Source: CBFIJI01 sp965662885
GTDB lineage: Bacteria; Bacteroidota; Bacteroidia; Flavobacteriales; Flavobacteriaceae
Assembly: GCA_965662885.1 (NCBI GenBank)
Contig: CBFIJI010000040.1
Location: 1-16,656, forward strand
Direction of reading: 5' to 3'
Length of the DNA stretch: 16,656 nt
Below are positions 8,166 to 15,349 of the stretch, piece by piece. Every line of letters starts with the position of its first letter. The stretch's first letter is position 1. The notes below the pieces were generated by a model, which did not search any database, was not told where the DNA came from, and saw only the letters and a program-made list of their open reading frames with translations. A program made the position numbers and the translations under genes.

Positions 8166-8714
8166 TTACTTCCAACGAAGGGTTTCAATTAAATGTTCGA
8201 TATCCTTTTCAATATATTGCGCTGCAGGAAAAATGGAATCGTAATTGGGTTGAGAATAAAAATACAAGGACCCAATTAAAAAGTGATGAAGACTATCGGT
8301 GAGATAAAACTGATTTTGGGAAGCGGCATCACCACTAACCGAAAATAAGCCTCCGTAAACTTGTTCACTTTCTTTAATAAAAATTTTTTCATCGATATTG
8401 GCTGCTTTGATCATGTGTTTTGCGGGTAGTTGATAAGCGTCGTTCAACAGTGAATCCAAATTATTGTCAACGGCAGCGTAATTTAAATAAATGGTTGCCT
8501 TCATGGGTGCATATATAATTTTGGACTGAAAGGCGTTGATGTTTGTTACCGTAGCAAAACGATTGAATTCAAAAGAAAAAGCAGCTCCTTCTTTTAAAGA
8601 AACATAGTCAGGAGAGGGATAGCTTAAACTCAAATAGCCTTTGGGCTTGGGCTGATAATCGGAAGCACAACTTAAAAAAAACAGCAGTATAAAGAAAACA
8701 GTCACCTTATGCAT
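8166..8714 (-). CDS. gldD: Gliding motility lipoprotein GldD
   Basis: A 182-residue lipoprotein of the GldD family, required in Flavobacterium for gliding and surface behaviour. The signal sequence ends in FFLSC, so Cys16 should be lipidated. After it comes YQPKPKGYLSLSYPSPDY, the conserved start of mature GldD, and later FEFNRFA, PMKATIYLNY, SLNDAYQLPAKHMIKA-like and VSGDAASQNQFYLTDS blocks. The length is normal. Its ATG lies inside the last codons of gldE (8-nt overlap), so the two are translationally coupled, matching the gldE-gldD order known in flavobacteria. Its biochemical role is not established; envelope localisation follows from the lipobox. Confidence 0.93.
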   Translation of the reverse strand: MHKVTVFFILLFFLSCASDYQPKPKGYLSLSYPSPDYVSLKEGAAFSFEFNRFATVTNINAFQSKIIYAPMKATIYLNYAAVDNNLDSLLNDAYQLPAKHMIKAANIDEKIFIKESEQVYGGLFSVSGDAASQNQFYLTDSLHHFLIGSLYFYSQPNYDSIFPAAQYIEKDIEHLIETLRWK

Positions 8715-10050
8715 GTTTTCCTTCTTTAAGATTTCCCAATAGTTTTACTTTGACTCTTTTGATGCGTTTTTGATCAACATCTTCAACAACAAATTGAATG
8801 TTTTCATGCGTGATTATTTGATTTTTAAAGGGGAATTTCTGAGTGAGTTCTAGCAGCATTCCAGCCAAAGTCTCAGCATCCCCTTTGATCCGTTCAAAGG
8901 CTTCAAAATCTTCCAAATCAATTACTTTAAAAAAGTCTTTTAAATTGATTTTAGCATCAAAAACATAGGTGTTTTGATCCAGCTTTGAATAATGTAAGGC
9001 ATCATCGTCAAATTCATCACTGATTTCTCCAACAATTTGTTCGATGATATCCTCTAGCGTGATCAGACCAGAAGTCCCGCCATATTCATCTACAACAATG
9101 GCCAGATGTATTTTTTTAAGTTGAAACTCCCGTAATAGATCATCTAATTTTTTGTTTTCAGGAACATAAAACGGCTCCTTGATAATGCTTTGCCAATTGA
9201 AGTCTTTGTTTTCAATCTCAGGAAGTAAGTCTTTAGCATATAGTATCCCTTTTATTTTATCGACATTTTCCGAGTATATGGGGATTCGTGAAAAGCCCTC
9301 ATCCAATATTTTAGGGATAATCTCTGACATCGTCATGGATTCAGAAAGTGCAAAAATATCTATTCGTGGACACATCACTTGTTTGGTATCTGTATTTCCA
9401 AAATTGACAATCCCTTCTAGAATTTTTTGTTCTTCTGAAGTGGTGTCTTCATCGGAAGTTAATTCCAACGCTTGTGAGAGTTGATCCACCGAAAAATTAT
9501 TGTTTTTTTGGCCCAATCTGGCTTCTAGAATTTGTGTAATTCGGCTCATTGGAATTGTGATCCAAAACAATAAATAGCGATCAGCAAAAGTTACCGGGCC
9601 AATCATCATTTTTGAAAAATTCAACGGATTTCTATTGGCGTATATTTTTGGTAATATCTCTCCAAAAACAAGAATAATACTCGTTATGACCCCAATTTCA
9701 ATAAGCAGTAAAACGATGGGGTTTTCAATGGTTGAAAAAAAGTATTCTCCAAGAGATGAAAACACCAAAACAATGGCAATATTGATAAAGTTATTGACCA
9801 CTAAAATGGTTGCCAACAAACGTTTGGGCTTTTCCAAAAGTTTGATGATTGCTGCCGTGGTGGGATCACTGTTGTTTTCGGAAGATTCATCAGATTCTAA
9901 AAGTTTAGGGTTTAAGGAGAAAAAGGCCACTTCTGCTCCTGATATTAAAGCAGACATAATCAACAAAGCAATGACCAAAACGATTTGAATGAGCAATGTG
10001 GTCATTGAAAAAGGAGCTGCTATAAATAAACTAAACGGGTCTGAATCCAA
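8707..10050 (-). CDS. gldE: Gliding motility membrane protein GldE (CNNM/CBS/CorC-HlyC type)
   Basis: A 447-residue inner-membrane protein. Residues about 17-190 hold the DUF21/CNNM region with membrane helices (LIQIVLVIALLIMSALISGAE; LLATILVVNNFINIAIVLVF). A CBS pair follows at about 215-335 (GILYAKDLLPEI; VVDEYGGTSGLITLEDIIEQIVG), and a CorC/HlyC-type domain ends the chain. Relatives handle Mg2+/Co2+ or sense nucleotides; the role in gliding is known genetically from Flavobacterium. The start is a TTG at 10050: it gives DSDPFSLF, which resembles the Asp-x-(Asp/Glu)-Pro opening I recall for GldE. There is no upstream ATG because an in-frame TAA lies two codons before the TTG. The first internal ATG (10005, residue 16) is the alternative. 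It sits 13 nt after ssb and overlaps gldD. Confidence 0.92.
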   Translation of the reverse strand: MDSDPFSLFIAAPFSMTTLLIQIVLVIALLIMSALISGAEVAFFSLNPKLLESDESSENNSDPTTAAIIKLLEKPKRLLATILVVNNFINIAIVLVFSSLGEYFFSTIENPIVLLLIEIGVITSIILVFGEILPKIYANRNPLNFSKMMIGPVTFADRYLLFWITIPMSRITQILEARLGQKNNNFSVDQLSQALELTSDEDTTSEEQKILEGIVNFGNTDTKQVMCPRIDIFALSESMTMSEIIPKILDEGFSRIPIYSENVDKIKGILYAKDLLPEIENKDFNWQSIIKEPFYVPENKKLDDLLREFQLKKIHLAIVVDEYGGTSGLITLEDIIEQIVGEISDEFDDDALHYSKLDQNTYVFDAKINLKDFFKVIDLEDFEAFERIKGDAETLAGMLLELTQKFPFKNQIITHENIQFVVEDVDQKRIKRVKVKLLGNLKEGKHA

Positions 10051-10063
10051 ATATTAATAAAAT

Positions 10064-10489
10064 TTAAAAAGGTAAGTCATCAGCAGGTGGATTTTCCATG
10101 GCTGATGGTGGTTCGGATGCAGCAGACTGGCTCGGTGGAGTTTGCCCTTCTTTTTTCGTTGATAAAAAGTTAAAATCACTAACATTGATTTCAGTGCTGT
10201 AGCGGTCAACACCATCTTCACCTTTCCACTTACGTGTTTTGATTCGTCCTTCAACATAAATTCGATCGCCTTTTGACAAATACTTTTCACAAACTTCTGC
10301 AGCTTTATTCCTTACGACAATATTATGCCATTCTGCTGAAGTAACGCGTTCACCACTTGATTTGTTAACGTAGGATTCATTGGTAGCCAGAGGGAATCTC
10401 CCAATAGAACCACCACCTTCGAAATAATGCATCTTAACGTCATCTCCCAGATGACCAATAAGCATGACTTTGTTTAATGTTCCGTTCAT
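10064..10489 (-). CDS. ssb: Single-stranded DNA-binding protein
   Basis: A 141-residue SSB that coats single-stranded DNA in replication and repair. The OB-fold covers about residues 1-105: NGTLNKVMLIGHLGDDV, then SAEWHNIVVRNKAAEVCEKYLSKGD and IYVEGRIKTRKW, all conserved SSB blocks. A short Pro/Ser/Gln-rich linker follows, and the chain ends in DDLPF, the acidic tip with terminal Phe that binds partner proteins. It is short compared with E. coli SSB because the linker is short. It lies 38 nt after mutY and 13 nt before gldE on the same strand. A 6-bp hairpin (10507-10522) sits in the mutY-ssb gap. Confidence 0.96.
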   Translation of the reverse strand: MNGTLNKVMLIGHLGDDVKMHYFEGGGSIGRFPLATNESYVNKSSGERVTSAEWHNIVVRNKAAEVCEKYLSKGDRIYVEGRIKTRKWKGEDGVDRYSTEINVSDFNFLSTKKEGQTPPSQSAASEPPSAMENPPADDLPF

Positions 10490-10527
10490 AGTTGTAGATA
10501 TTAGGTTACATTAGTAAATGTAGAAAA

Positions 10528-11580
10528 TCAAGTTTTATCTGTAAAATATTTTTCTATAAATTTTTCCAAGACTATGGGGACAGGAAGTCGCTTTATTTGT
10601 GAACGATCTATCGCATTAGGGGGTGAATAGGTTGTTTTTATAATCCAAAATGTGATCGCTAAATGTTGATGGCTTAACTTGTGTAGAATAGGCTCTGCAT
10701 TCCATTTTTCCACGGAATAAGCCTGTTTTTTTAATAGGGTTGCCAAAAAATTGTTCGCTTTTATTTGTTTTGAAGTTAGTGAATTACCATTCGACTCCAG
10801 TAGTGGGAATTGATAGAGTTGCCGCCAAATTCCTTTTTCAGTCCGTTGTTCCATCAAGGTTTGTCCCTCCTTTGCATCAATGACCAAATAATTAAAATAA
10901 CGTTGCGTTACCTTTATTTTTTTTCGTTTGACAGGAAACCTTTGTACCGCCTGATGATTGAATGCATGGCAAGTTTGTTGAAAAGGACAGGTTTCACAAC
11001 GGGTGTTTTTAGGGGTGCATTGCAGGGCACCAAACTCCATCAAGGCTTGGTTGAAACGTCCAGGGTCGGAAGCGTCCATCAACGTATGGGCTTTTTCTTT
11101 AAAAATTTTGTGGGCAGCAGAATGATCGATTGGAGTGTCGATTCCAAAAAAACGGGCTAAAAACCGATAAACATTCCCATCAACGACAGCTTCCGGCAAA
11201 TCAAAACAGATGGATCCAATGGCACTTGCCGTATAGTCCCCAACCCCTTTTAAATTTTTGAGTTCAATAAACGTTTTAGGGAAAACACCCTGATATTCAT
11301 TTACAATACGAGCAGCCGTAGCATGCAAGTTACGTGCACGAGAATAGTAGCCCAAACCTTGCCATAATTTGAGCACCGATTCTTCCTCTGCTTCCGCTAA
11401 GGATTGAACAGTTGGGAAAGCGCCAATAAACTTTAAATAGTAGGGCAATCCTTGTTCCGTTCGGGTTTGTTGCATGATGATCTCAGATAACCAAATCCGA
11501 TAAGGATCTTTGGTCGTTCTCCAAGGAAAAGGCCGTTGATGCTCCTCAAACCATTGGAGCAGTTGTTGTGTCCAAGCCAC
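10528..11580 (-). CDS. mutY: A/G-specific adenine DNA glycosylase MutY
   Basis: Removes adenine mispaired with 8-oxoguanine. The 350-residue protein shows the catalytic Glu33 in IWLSEIIMQQTR, the helix-hairpin-helix LKGVGDYTASAIGS (about 109-122), the catalytic Asp134 in VVDGNVYRF, and a complete 4Fe-4S ligand set C188-x6-C195-x2-C198-x5-C204. The C-terminal part (from about 225: YFNYLVIDAKEGQTLMEQRTEKGIW) is the NUDIX-like domain that reads 8-oxoG. No ATG fits: the open frame begins at a TAG about 24 nt upstream and the first sensible start is GTG at 11580, which gives AWTQQLLQWFEEHQRPFPWR, the normal N-terminus. It is divergent from the HU gene, sharing a 123-bp spacer, and leads the mutY-ssb-gldE-gldD operon. 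Confidence 0.95.
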   Translation of the reverse strand: MAWTQQLLQWFEEHQRPFPWRTTKDPYRIWLSEIIMQQTRTEQGLPYYLKFIGAFPTVQSLAEAEEESVLKLWQGLGYYSRARNLHATAARIVNEYQGVFPKTFIELKNLKGVGDYTASAIGSICFDLPEAVVDGNVYRFLARFFGIDTPIDHSAAHKIFKEKAHTLMDASDPGRFNQALMEFGALQCTPKNTRCETCPFQQTCHAFNHQAVQRFPVKRKKIKVTQRYFNYLVIDAKEGQTLMEQRTEKGIWRQLYQFPLLESNGNSLTSKQIKANNFLATLLKKQAYSVEKWNAEPILHKLSHQHLAITFWIIKTTYSPPNAIDRSQIKRLPVPIVLEKFIEKYFTDKT

Positions 11581-11655
11581 AGATAATAGAGAATTAAAAT
11601 TCTAAACAATGATAAGATAAAAAGTTTATACATAACGATTTATAATTATAATTTA

Positions 11656-11663
11656 TATATTTG
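11656..11663 (+). promoter_or_regulatory. Candidate -7 promoter element for the HU gene
   Basis: TATATTTG fits the Bacteroidota -7 consensus TAnnTTTG exactly. It is 40 nt before the HU ATG, giving a leader of about 34 nt. I do not see a TTG at the usual -33 distance; the region ahead is almost pure A/T, which may assist. Confidence 0.45.
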
Positions 11664-11703
11664 CACGCCCTTAATTATTAGTGAAAAACCAATTAATTAA
11701 ATC

Positions 11704-11994
11704 ATGACAAAAGCAGATATCGTATCAAACATTTCCGAAAACACCGGAATGGATAAAGCAGAAGTTCAAGAAACTGTCGAGAAATTCATGAAAGAGATCA
11801 AAGTGGCTCTTGAAAAAGGCGAAAATGTTTATTTAAGAGGGTTTGGAAGTTTTGTTATTAAAACACGAGCTGAAAAAACAGGAAGAAATATCTCGAAAAA
11901 TGTTGCGGTTAAAATTCCTGCCCATAACATTCCTTCGTTTAAACCTGCAAAAATATTTGTGGAGGGGGTCAAATCCAAAGTCCCTGTCGCATAA
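11704..11994 (+). CDS. HU-family histone-like DNA-binding protein
   Basis: A 96-residue member of the HU/IHF family that bends and compacts DNA as a dimer. Residues 1-45 are the helical dimer body (MTKADIVSNISENTGM, VEKFMKEIKVALEKGENVYLRGFGSF). The beta arm follows, with KTGRNISKNVAVKIPAHNIPSFKPAKIF, in which the arm-tip proline (IPAHN) and the SFKPAK block match the family. The more usual 'IPARRVPSFKPGK' is altered to His-Asn and Ala, as in many flavobacterial copies. It is the first gene of a plus-strand unit that continues with a 29-residue basic protein and then the RNase E/G gene. Confidence 0.95.
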   Translation: MTKADIVSNISENTGMDKAEVQETVEKFMKEIKVALEKGENVYLRGFGSFVIKTRAEKTGRNISKNVAVKIPAHNIPSFKPAKIFVEGVKSKVPVA

Positions 11995-12027
11995 GAAAGA
12001 ATAATAACTTTAAAATTAGTAAATCGT

Positions 12028-12117
12028 ATGCCAAGTGGTAAAAAAAGAAAAAGACATAAAGTAGCGACTCACAAGCGTAAGAAAAGACGCAGGGCTAACC
12101 GTCACAAGAAAAAATAG
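12028..12117 (+). CDS. 29-residue highly basic protein, possibly ribosome- or RNA-associated
   Basis: A very short gene (ATG 12028, TAG 12115-12117) between HU and the RNase gene. The product begins MPSGKKRKRHKVATHKRKKR and ends with a nine-residue tail of Arg, Ala, Asn, His and Lys: about two thirds of all residues are Lys, Arg or His, and there is no Asp or Glu. I recall near-identical short proteins at this locus in other Bacteroidota, which argues for a real gene. Composition resembles the tiny ribosomal proteins (THX type) that thread through rRNA. Whether it matches the newly described flavobacterial ribosomal protein bL38, or any other, I cannot decide. It sits 33 nt after HU, so it is probably co-transcribed. 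No Shine-Dalgarno sequence is seen. Confidence 0.8.
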   Translation: MPSGKKRKRHKVATHKRKKRRRANRHKKK

Positions 12118-12161
12118 TGTTGGCTAATACACTTAAAATTATTACCAAAGTTCATTGAAAT

Positions 12162-12242
12162 GGAAACAACGAAAAAATATCACGTTGTTTCTTCAGGAAA
12201 ATCCTGAAATATTGTTTAATCCGTTGTACTCTTAGGAGTATG
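12162..12242 (+). promoter_or_regulatory. Structured leader of the RNase E/G gene: three consecutive stem-loops
   Basis: Three hairpins follow each other before the rng start. SL1: GAAACAACG (12163-12171) pairs perfectly with CGTTGTTTC (12183-12191), 9 bp with an 11-nt A-rich loop and an outer G-U. SL2 begins at the next base: TTCAGGA (12192-12198) with TCCTGAA (12202-12208), 7 bp and an AAA loop. SL3: TACTC (12227-12231) with GAGTA (12236-12240), loop UUAG, with two more wobble pairs. No T-run follows any of them, so they are not plain terminators. In E. coli, rne mRNA is controlled by RNase E through leader hairpins; a similar self-regulation here is inference. Confidence 0.6.
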
Positions 12243-12261
12243 ACCTATAAAATTATTCAGA

Positions 12262-13815
12262 GTGAATAAAGAAATGATTATCCGTTCACATTCCTCTGCT
12301 GTTGATTTTGCACTGCTCAAGGATGGAAAACTTATTGAGCTAAACAAAGAAGTTGATGATAACAAATTTTCTGTAGGCGACATTTTTGTCGGTAAAGTCA
12401 GAAAAGTAATTCCGGGCCTTAATGCCGCATTCATTAATGTAGGCTATGAAAAAGATGGTTTTTTACACTATCATGATCTTGGACCCAAACTACCATCACT
12501 TCTTAAATACATTAAACAGGTAACTACAGGAAATAGTAAAGACTATTTTTTAAAGCATTTTCGTAATGAAAAAGACATTGAAAAAAATGGCGATATCATC
12601 GAAACGCTTAAGGCAAAGCAAACCGTTCTAGTTCAAGTGGTTAAAGAACCGATTTCTACAAAAGGCCCACGATTGAGCTCAGAAATTTCGTTGGCTGGAC
12701 GCTTTATGGTTTTAATGCCCTTTTCTGACCGAATCTCTATCTCACAAAAAATAGAAGATCGCAACGAAAAAAATCGACTAAAAAAGTTGGTACACAGCAT
12801 TCGACCGAAAGGGTTTGGTGTCATCATTAGAACTGTTGCTTCTGGACAAAAAGTGGCTTCGTTAGATGCTGATTTACAACAACTACTCGCACGGTGGAAA
12901 AATTTATCTTCTAAATTGAAAGGAATTGATAAATTTCCAGTCAAAGTACTGGGAGAAATTAATCGTTCCTCCACTATTTTAAGAGATGTTTTTGACGACA
13001 GTTTTACTGGAATTCACGTGGATGATTCCGAACTACAATCGGAGATCAAGGAGTACTTGGAAAGCATTGCCCCTGAAAAAAAGGGCATCGTTAAGCTGTA
13101 CAACAACCACCTTCCCATTTTTGAAAAATTTGGTGTAGAACGCCAAATTAAATCAGCCTTTGGAAAAACCGTTTCCATGCAAAAAGGGGCTTATTTGGTC
13201 ATCGAACATACTGAAGCATTGCACGTTATTGACGTCAACAGTGGTAATCGGTCCAACAAGTCCAAAAGTCAAGAAGATACGGCCATGGAAGTTAACATGA
13301 TTGCAGCTTCTGAAATTGCACGCCAATTACGTCTTCGTGACATGGGAGGAATTATTGTTGTCGATTTTATCGATTTAAATTCCAACGAAAATCGCAAAAA
13401 ACTATTTGAACATCTCCGAGAAGAGATGAGTACGGACAGAACCAAGCACAAGATTCTGCCACCCAGCCGATTTGGGCTAATACAAATCACTAGACAACGG
13501 GTCAGACCCGAAATGAATATTAAGACCAAAGAGCGTAATCCCAATCTCAACGGTGAGGTTGAAGCGCCCATAGTTCTTATTGACAAAATCAACACAGAGC
13601 TTAGTAAAATTACTAAGAACAAACGGCATAAAAAGGAAAAGGTGTACCTGCACCTTCATCCATTTATCGCCGCTTATCTTTTAAAAGGATTTCCATCCAT
13701 TCGTTTAAAATGGTATTTTGAGCATCAACGCTGGATCCACATTGTTCCGCGAGATGCCTATCAATACTTGGAGTTTCGTTTTATGAATCAAAATCGTAAA
13801 ATGCTCCGCAACTAA
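12262..13815 (+). CDS. rng: Ribonuclease E/G family endoribonuclease
   Basis: A 517-residue endoribonuclease acting in rRNA maturation and mRNA decay. The S1-like RNA-binding domain spans about residues 35-130 (FSVGDIFVGKVRKVIPGLNAAFINVGYEKDGFLH). The catalytic core has Asp324 in VIDVNSG and Asp368 in VVDFIDL, 44 apart as for the Mg2+ ligands of E. coli RNase E (303/346). The C-terminal part (LHLHPFIAAYLLKG...) matches the RNase G end; there is no long RNase E scaffold tail. The zinc-link CPxCxG found after the RVRP block of E. coli enzymes is absent (KTKERNPNLNGEVEAP instead). The start is GTG at 12262, giving NKEMIIRSHSSAVDFALLKDGK, the N-terminus I recall for flavobacterial homologues; an ATG at 12274 is the alternative. 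A structured leader precedes it and a strong terminator follows. Confidence 0.94.
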   Translation: MNKEMIIRSHSSAVDFALLKDGKLIELNKEVDDNKFSVGDIFVGKVRKVIPGLNAAFINVGYEKDGFLHYHDLGPKLPSLLKYIKQVTTGNSKDYFLKHFRNEKDIEKNGDIIETLKAKQTVLVQVVKEPISTKGPRLSSEISLAGRFMVLMPFSDRISISQKIEDRNEKNRLKKLVHSIRPKGFGVIIRTVASGQKVASLDADLQQLLARWKNLSSKLKGIDKFPVKVLGEINRSSTILRDVFDDSFTGIHVDDSELQSEIKEYLESIAPEKKGIVKLYNNHLPIFEKFGVERQIKSAFGKTVSMQKGAYLVIEHTEALHVIDVNSGNRSNKSKSQEDTAMEVNMIAASEIARQLRLRDMGGIIVVDFIDLNSNENRKKLFEHLREEMSTDRTKHKILPPSRFGLIQITRQRVRPEMNIKTKERNPNLNGEVEAPIVLIDKINTELSKITKNKRHKKEKVYLHLHPFIAAYLLKGFPSIRLKWYFEHQRWIHIVPRDAYQYLEFRFMNQNRKMLRN

Positions 13816-13818
13816 TCT

Positions 13819-13855
13819 AAAAAACCGCCTTGAAGAATCAAGGCGGTTTTTTTTT
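13819..13855 (+). terminator. Strong rho-independent terminator after rng
   Basis: CCGCCTTGA (13825-13833) pairs perfectly with TCAAGGCGG (13838-13846) around an AGAA loop. Six A before and nine T after extend the stem and provide the U-run. It begins 3 nt after the rng stop and separates rng from recX. Confidence 0.92.
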
Positions 13856-13912
13856 GCTTTTATTTATCGTGACCCATTTCCCCCAGATTGTAAAAACTTC
13901 TTATTTTTGAAA

Positions 13913-14416
13913 ATGCCGTCATCACAAGGACAACCCAGCTATCTCGAAGCCAAAAAAAAGATCGAACACTATTGTGCTTATCAAGAACGCTGTCACCAAG
14001 AAGTCATCGAAAAATTACGAGGGATGGGTATTTATCCCAAGGAACGCGACCAGCTCTTGGGGCATTTAATCGAAGAAAACTACCTTAACGAAACCCGTTT
14101 TGCTCAAGCCTTTGCACGAGGAAAATTCCGAATTAAAAAGTGGGGGAAAAATCGCCTTATCCGAGAGTTAAAACAACGTAGGATTTCCGATTACAACTTA
14201 AAAAAAGCCCTCTCAGAGATTGACGAAAATGAATATCGAGAAACCATTACCGCCCTTGCAGAAAAATTTTGGGAAGCGAACAGTCATCGAAACCTTCCAC
14301 TACGAAAAAAAAAGGTGATGGATGCCCTGTACTATCGAGGATGGGAAACGGAACTCATCTATGAACAAATTCGACTTTTAGAAATCAGAAAGAACCAAAG
14401 GCTCAAACACCAATAG
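13913..14416 (+). CDS. recX: Regulatory protein RecX
   Basis: A 167-residue modulator of RecA filament growth. The family is recognised from three three-helix repeats: SYLEAKKKIEHYCAYQERCHQEVIEKL near the start, the hallmark LIEENYLNETRFAQAFARGKF followed by KWGKNRLIRELKQRRIS in the middle (about 50-100), and KKVMDALYYRGWETELIYEQI near the end. Length fits the family. The ATG at 13913 is preferred to an in-frame TTG two codons earlier. recA is not in the window, so recX stands alone here, between the rng terminator and a 265-bp noncoding stretch. Confidence 0.93.
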   Translation: MPSSQGQPSYLEAKKKIEHYCAYQERCHQEVIEKLRGMGIYPKERDQLLGHLIEENYLNETRFAQAFARGKFRIKKWGKNRLIRELKQRRISDYNLKKALSEIDENEYRETITALAEKFWEANSHRNLPLRKKKVMDALYYRGWETELIYEQIRLLEIRKNQRLKHQ

Positions 14417-14681
14417 TCGTTATGACTATACCCATATCTATGACTCATGTAAAATGGAAAACTAATCCAAGGGAGAGACTTTAATTCCTTTTACAAGGTT
14501 TTTTGAATTACGGCGTGTGCCAATTTTGGGGTTGATTGGAATTTTGTCAAGGGTTTAGGTGTTAAAAAACTACTACATAAAAGGCCCCCTTACAGGAAGA
14601 CCACAAAGGTTGTTGTTTATAATATTAAGTAATTGTATTCACTTAAAAGTATACCTTTGAATCTAATTCCCAAAAATTAAC
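14417..14681. other. 265-bp noncoding stretch between recX and a secreted-protein gene
   Basis: No convincing open frame on either strand. It holds a small hairpin at the recX stop (ATAGTC 14413-14418 with GACTAT 14424-14429, no T-run) and, at its right end, the promoter of the next gene. The middle (about 14450-14600) has patches of G or C runs (AAGGGAGAG, GGCCCCC, TTTTGGGG) unlike the flat AT-rich spacers elsewhere in the window; I cannot assign them. Confidence 0.5.
14633..14659 (+). promoter_or_regulatory. Promoter of the 14682 gene
   Basis: TTG (14633-14635) and TACCTTTG (14652-14659) match the flavobacterial TTG / TAnnTTTG promoter with a 16-nt spacer, slightly below the usual range. 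The start would fall near 14666, leaving a short leader of about 16 nt. It shows that the downstream gene has its own promoter. Confidence 0.55.
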
Positions 14682-15149
14682 ATGATGAAAATTTATTTAA
14701 AAAACTATGTCCTATGGGTACTTATCTTAGGCACACTTCAATCTTTAACTGCCCAAACCAATGACCATGATTTTCCAATAGCGAACAACATCCTCAAAAA
14801 ATTTGTAAACCCAATAACGGAAACTCCAAAAGAAAACTATAAGGATTGGTTAGAAGGAACCTCATGGGAATTTACTGAACCTTTAGAAGGAACACATACG
14901 CTAAATTTTCTTCCTGATCTTAAATTTGATCTAATAACAACAATTGGAACTCGTGTAATGGGAGAATATAAATTTTCAAAATCAGGAGATAGTATAATTT
15001 TTGACAATTGTATGTCTGGAGTGTTTATAAATGATAAAAAGGCTTTCTATATAGATGTGACGTGCAGTAGTGAAAAGCAAGCGCTTAAAAATATCGCTTA
15101 TTGTGGTAAAACTGTTTTTACTGATTGTGAGTATAACAGAATTAAATAA
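14682..15149 (+). CDS. Secreted protein of unknown function
   Basis: A 155-residue protein that I do not recognise. Residues 1-25 form a signal peptide (KNYVLWVLILGTLQSLTAQ), so the product is exported; there is no lipobox. The mature part has a short helical start, then WLEGTSWEFTEPLEGTHTLNFLPD, GEYKFSKSGDSIIFDNCMSG and a C-terminal TVFTDCEYNRIK. The 'GTSWEF ... GEYKFSKSGDSIIFDN' pattern resembles small beta-barrel (lipocalin-like) stress or copper proteins of Bacteroidota, but this is only shape. Four Cys in the mature part could form two disulphides. Coding looks more AT-rich than neighbouring genes by eye. Two ATGs stand in a row (14682, 14685); either may start. It has its own promoter and is isolated by noncoding DNA on both sides. 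Confidence 0.7.
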   Translation: MMKIYLKNYVLWVLILGTLQSLTAQTNDHDFPIANNILKKFVNPITETPKENYKDWLEGTSWEFTEPLEGTHTLNFLPDLKFDLITTIGTRVMGEYKFSKSGDSIIFDNCMSGVFINDKKAFYIDVTCSSEKQALKNIAYCGKTVFTDCEYNRIK

Positions 15150-15213
15150 TAAGGATAGGTATTGAATTAAGATAGCTAAACATTTGTTTAAAAAGTTATC
15201 AGATAAAACTACC

Positions 15214-15230
15214 CCCTTTTCCAAGGGTTT
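15214..15230 (+). terminator. Weak candidate terminator after the 14682 gene
   Basis: CCCTT (15214-15218) pairs with AAGGG (15223-15227) around a TTCC loop, followed by only three T. It is 64 nt after the stop. The stem is short and the U-tract poor. The rest of the 15150-15369 spacer holds no supported gene. Confidence 0.25.
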
Positions 15231-15349
15231 CATTAGGGCAAGTACGTCCTTTTTAATACGCAGTTACCTATGAAAACTGTTGGAGGAAGCGGCAGGTTAA
15301 ATGGATGCAACAAGGGGGAAGATCCGTCTAATTTTTGGAGTCACCCTCC

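Noticed and set aside
9179..9988. Two plus-strand open frames over gldE (9179-9484, 9635-9988)
   Set aside because: Antisense to CBS and membrane segments of gldE; no start context or recognisable domain.
10810..11160. 116-codon plus-strand open frame
   Set aside because: Antisense to mutY, whose catalytic and Fe-S residues are intact.
12633..13659. Minus-strand open frames within rng (12633-12974, 13269-13622, 13477-13659)
   Set aside because: Shadows of a conserved gene; Ser/Leu-rich translations typical of the reverse strand.
13902..13909. TATTTTTG, a match to the TAnnTTTG promoter element
   Set aside because: Only 3 nt before the recX ATG, so transcription would start inside the gene; no TTG at proper spacing. 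A leaderless recX transcript is possible but unsupported.
14413..14429. ATAGTC/GACTAT hairpin at the recX stop as terminator
   Set aside because: Six AT-rich pairs with no T-run after it.
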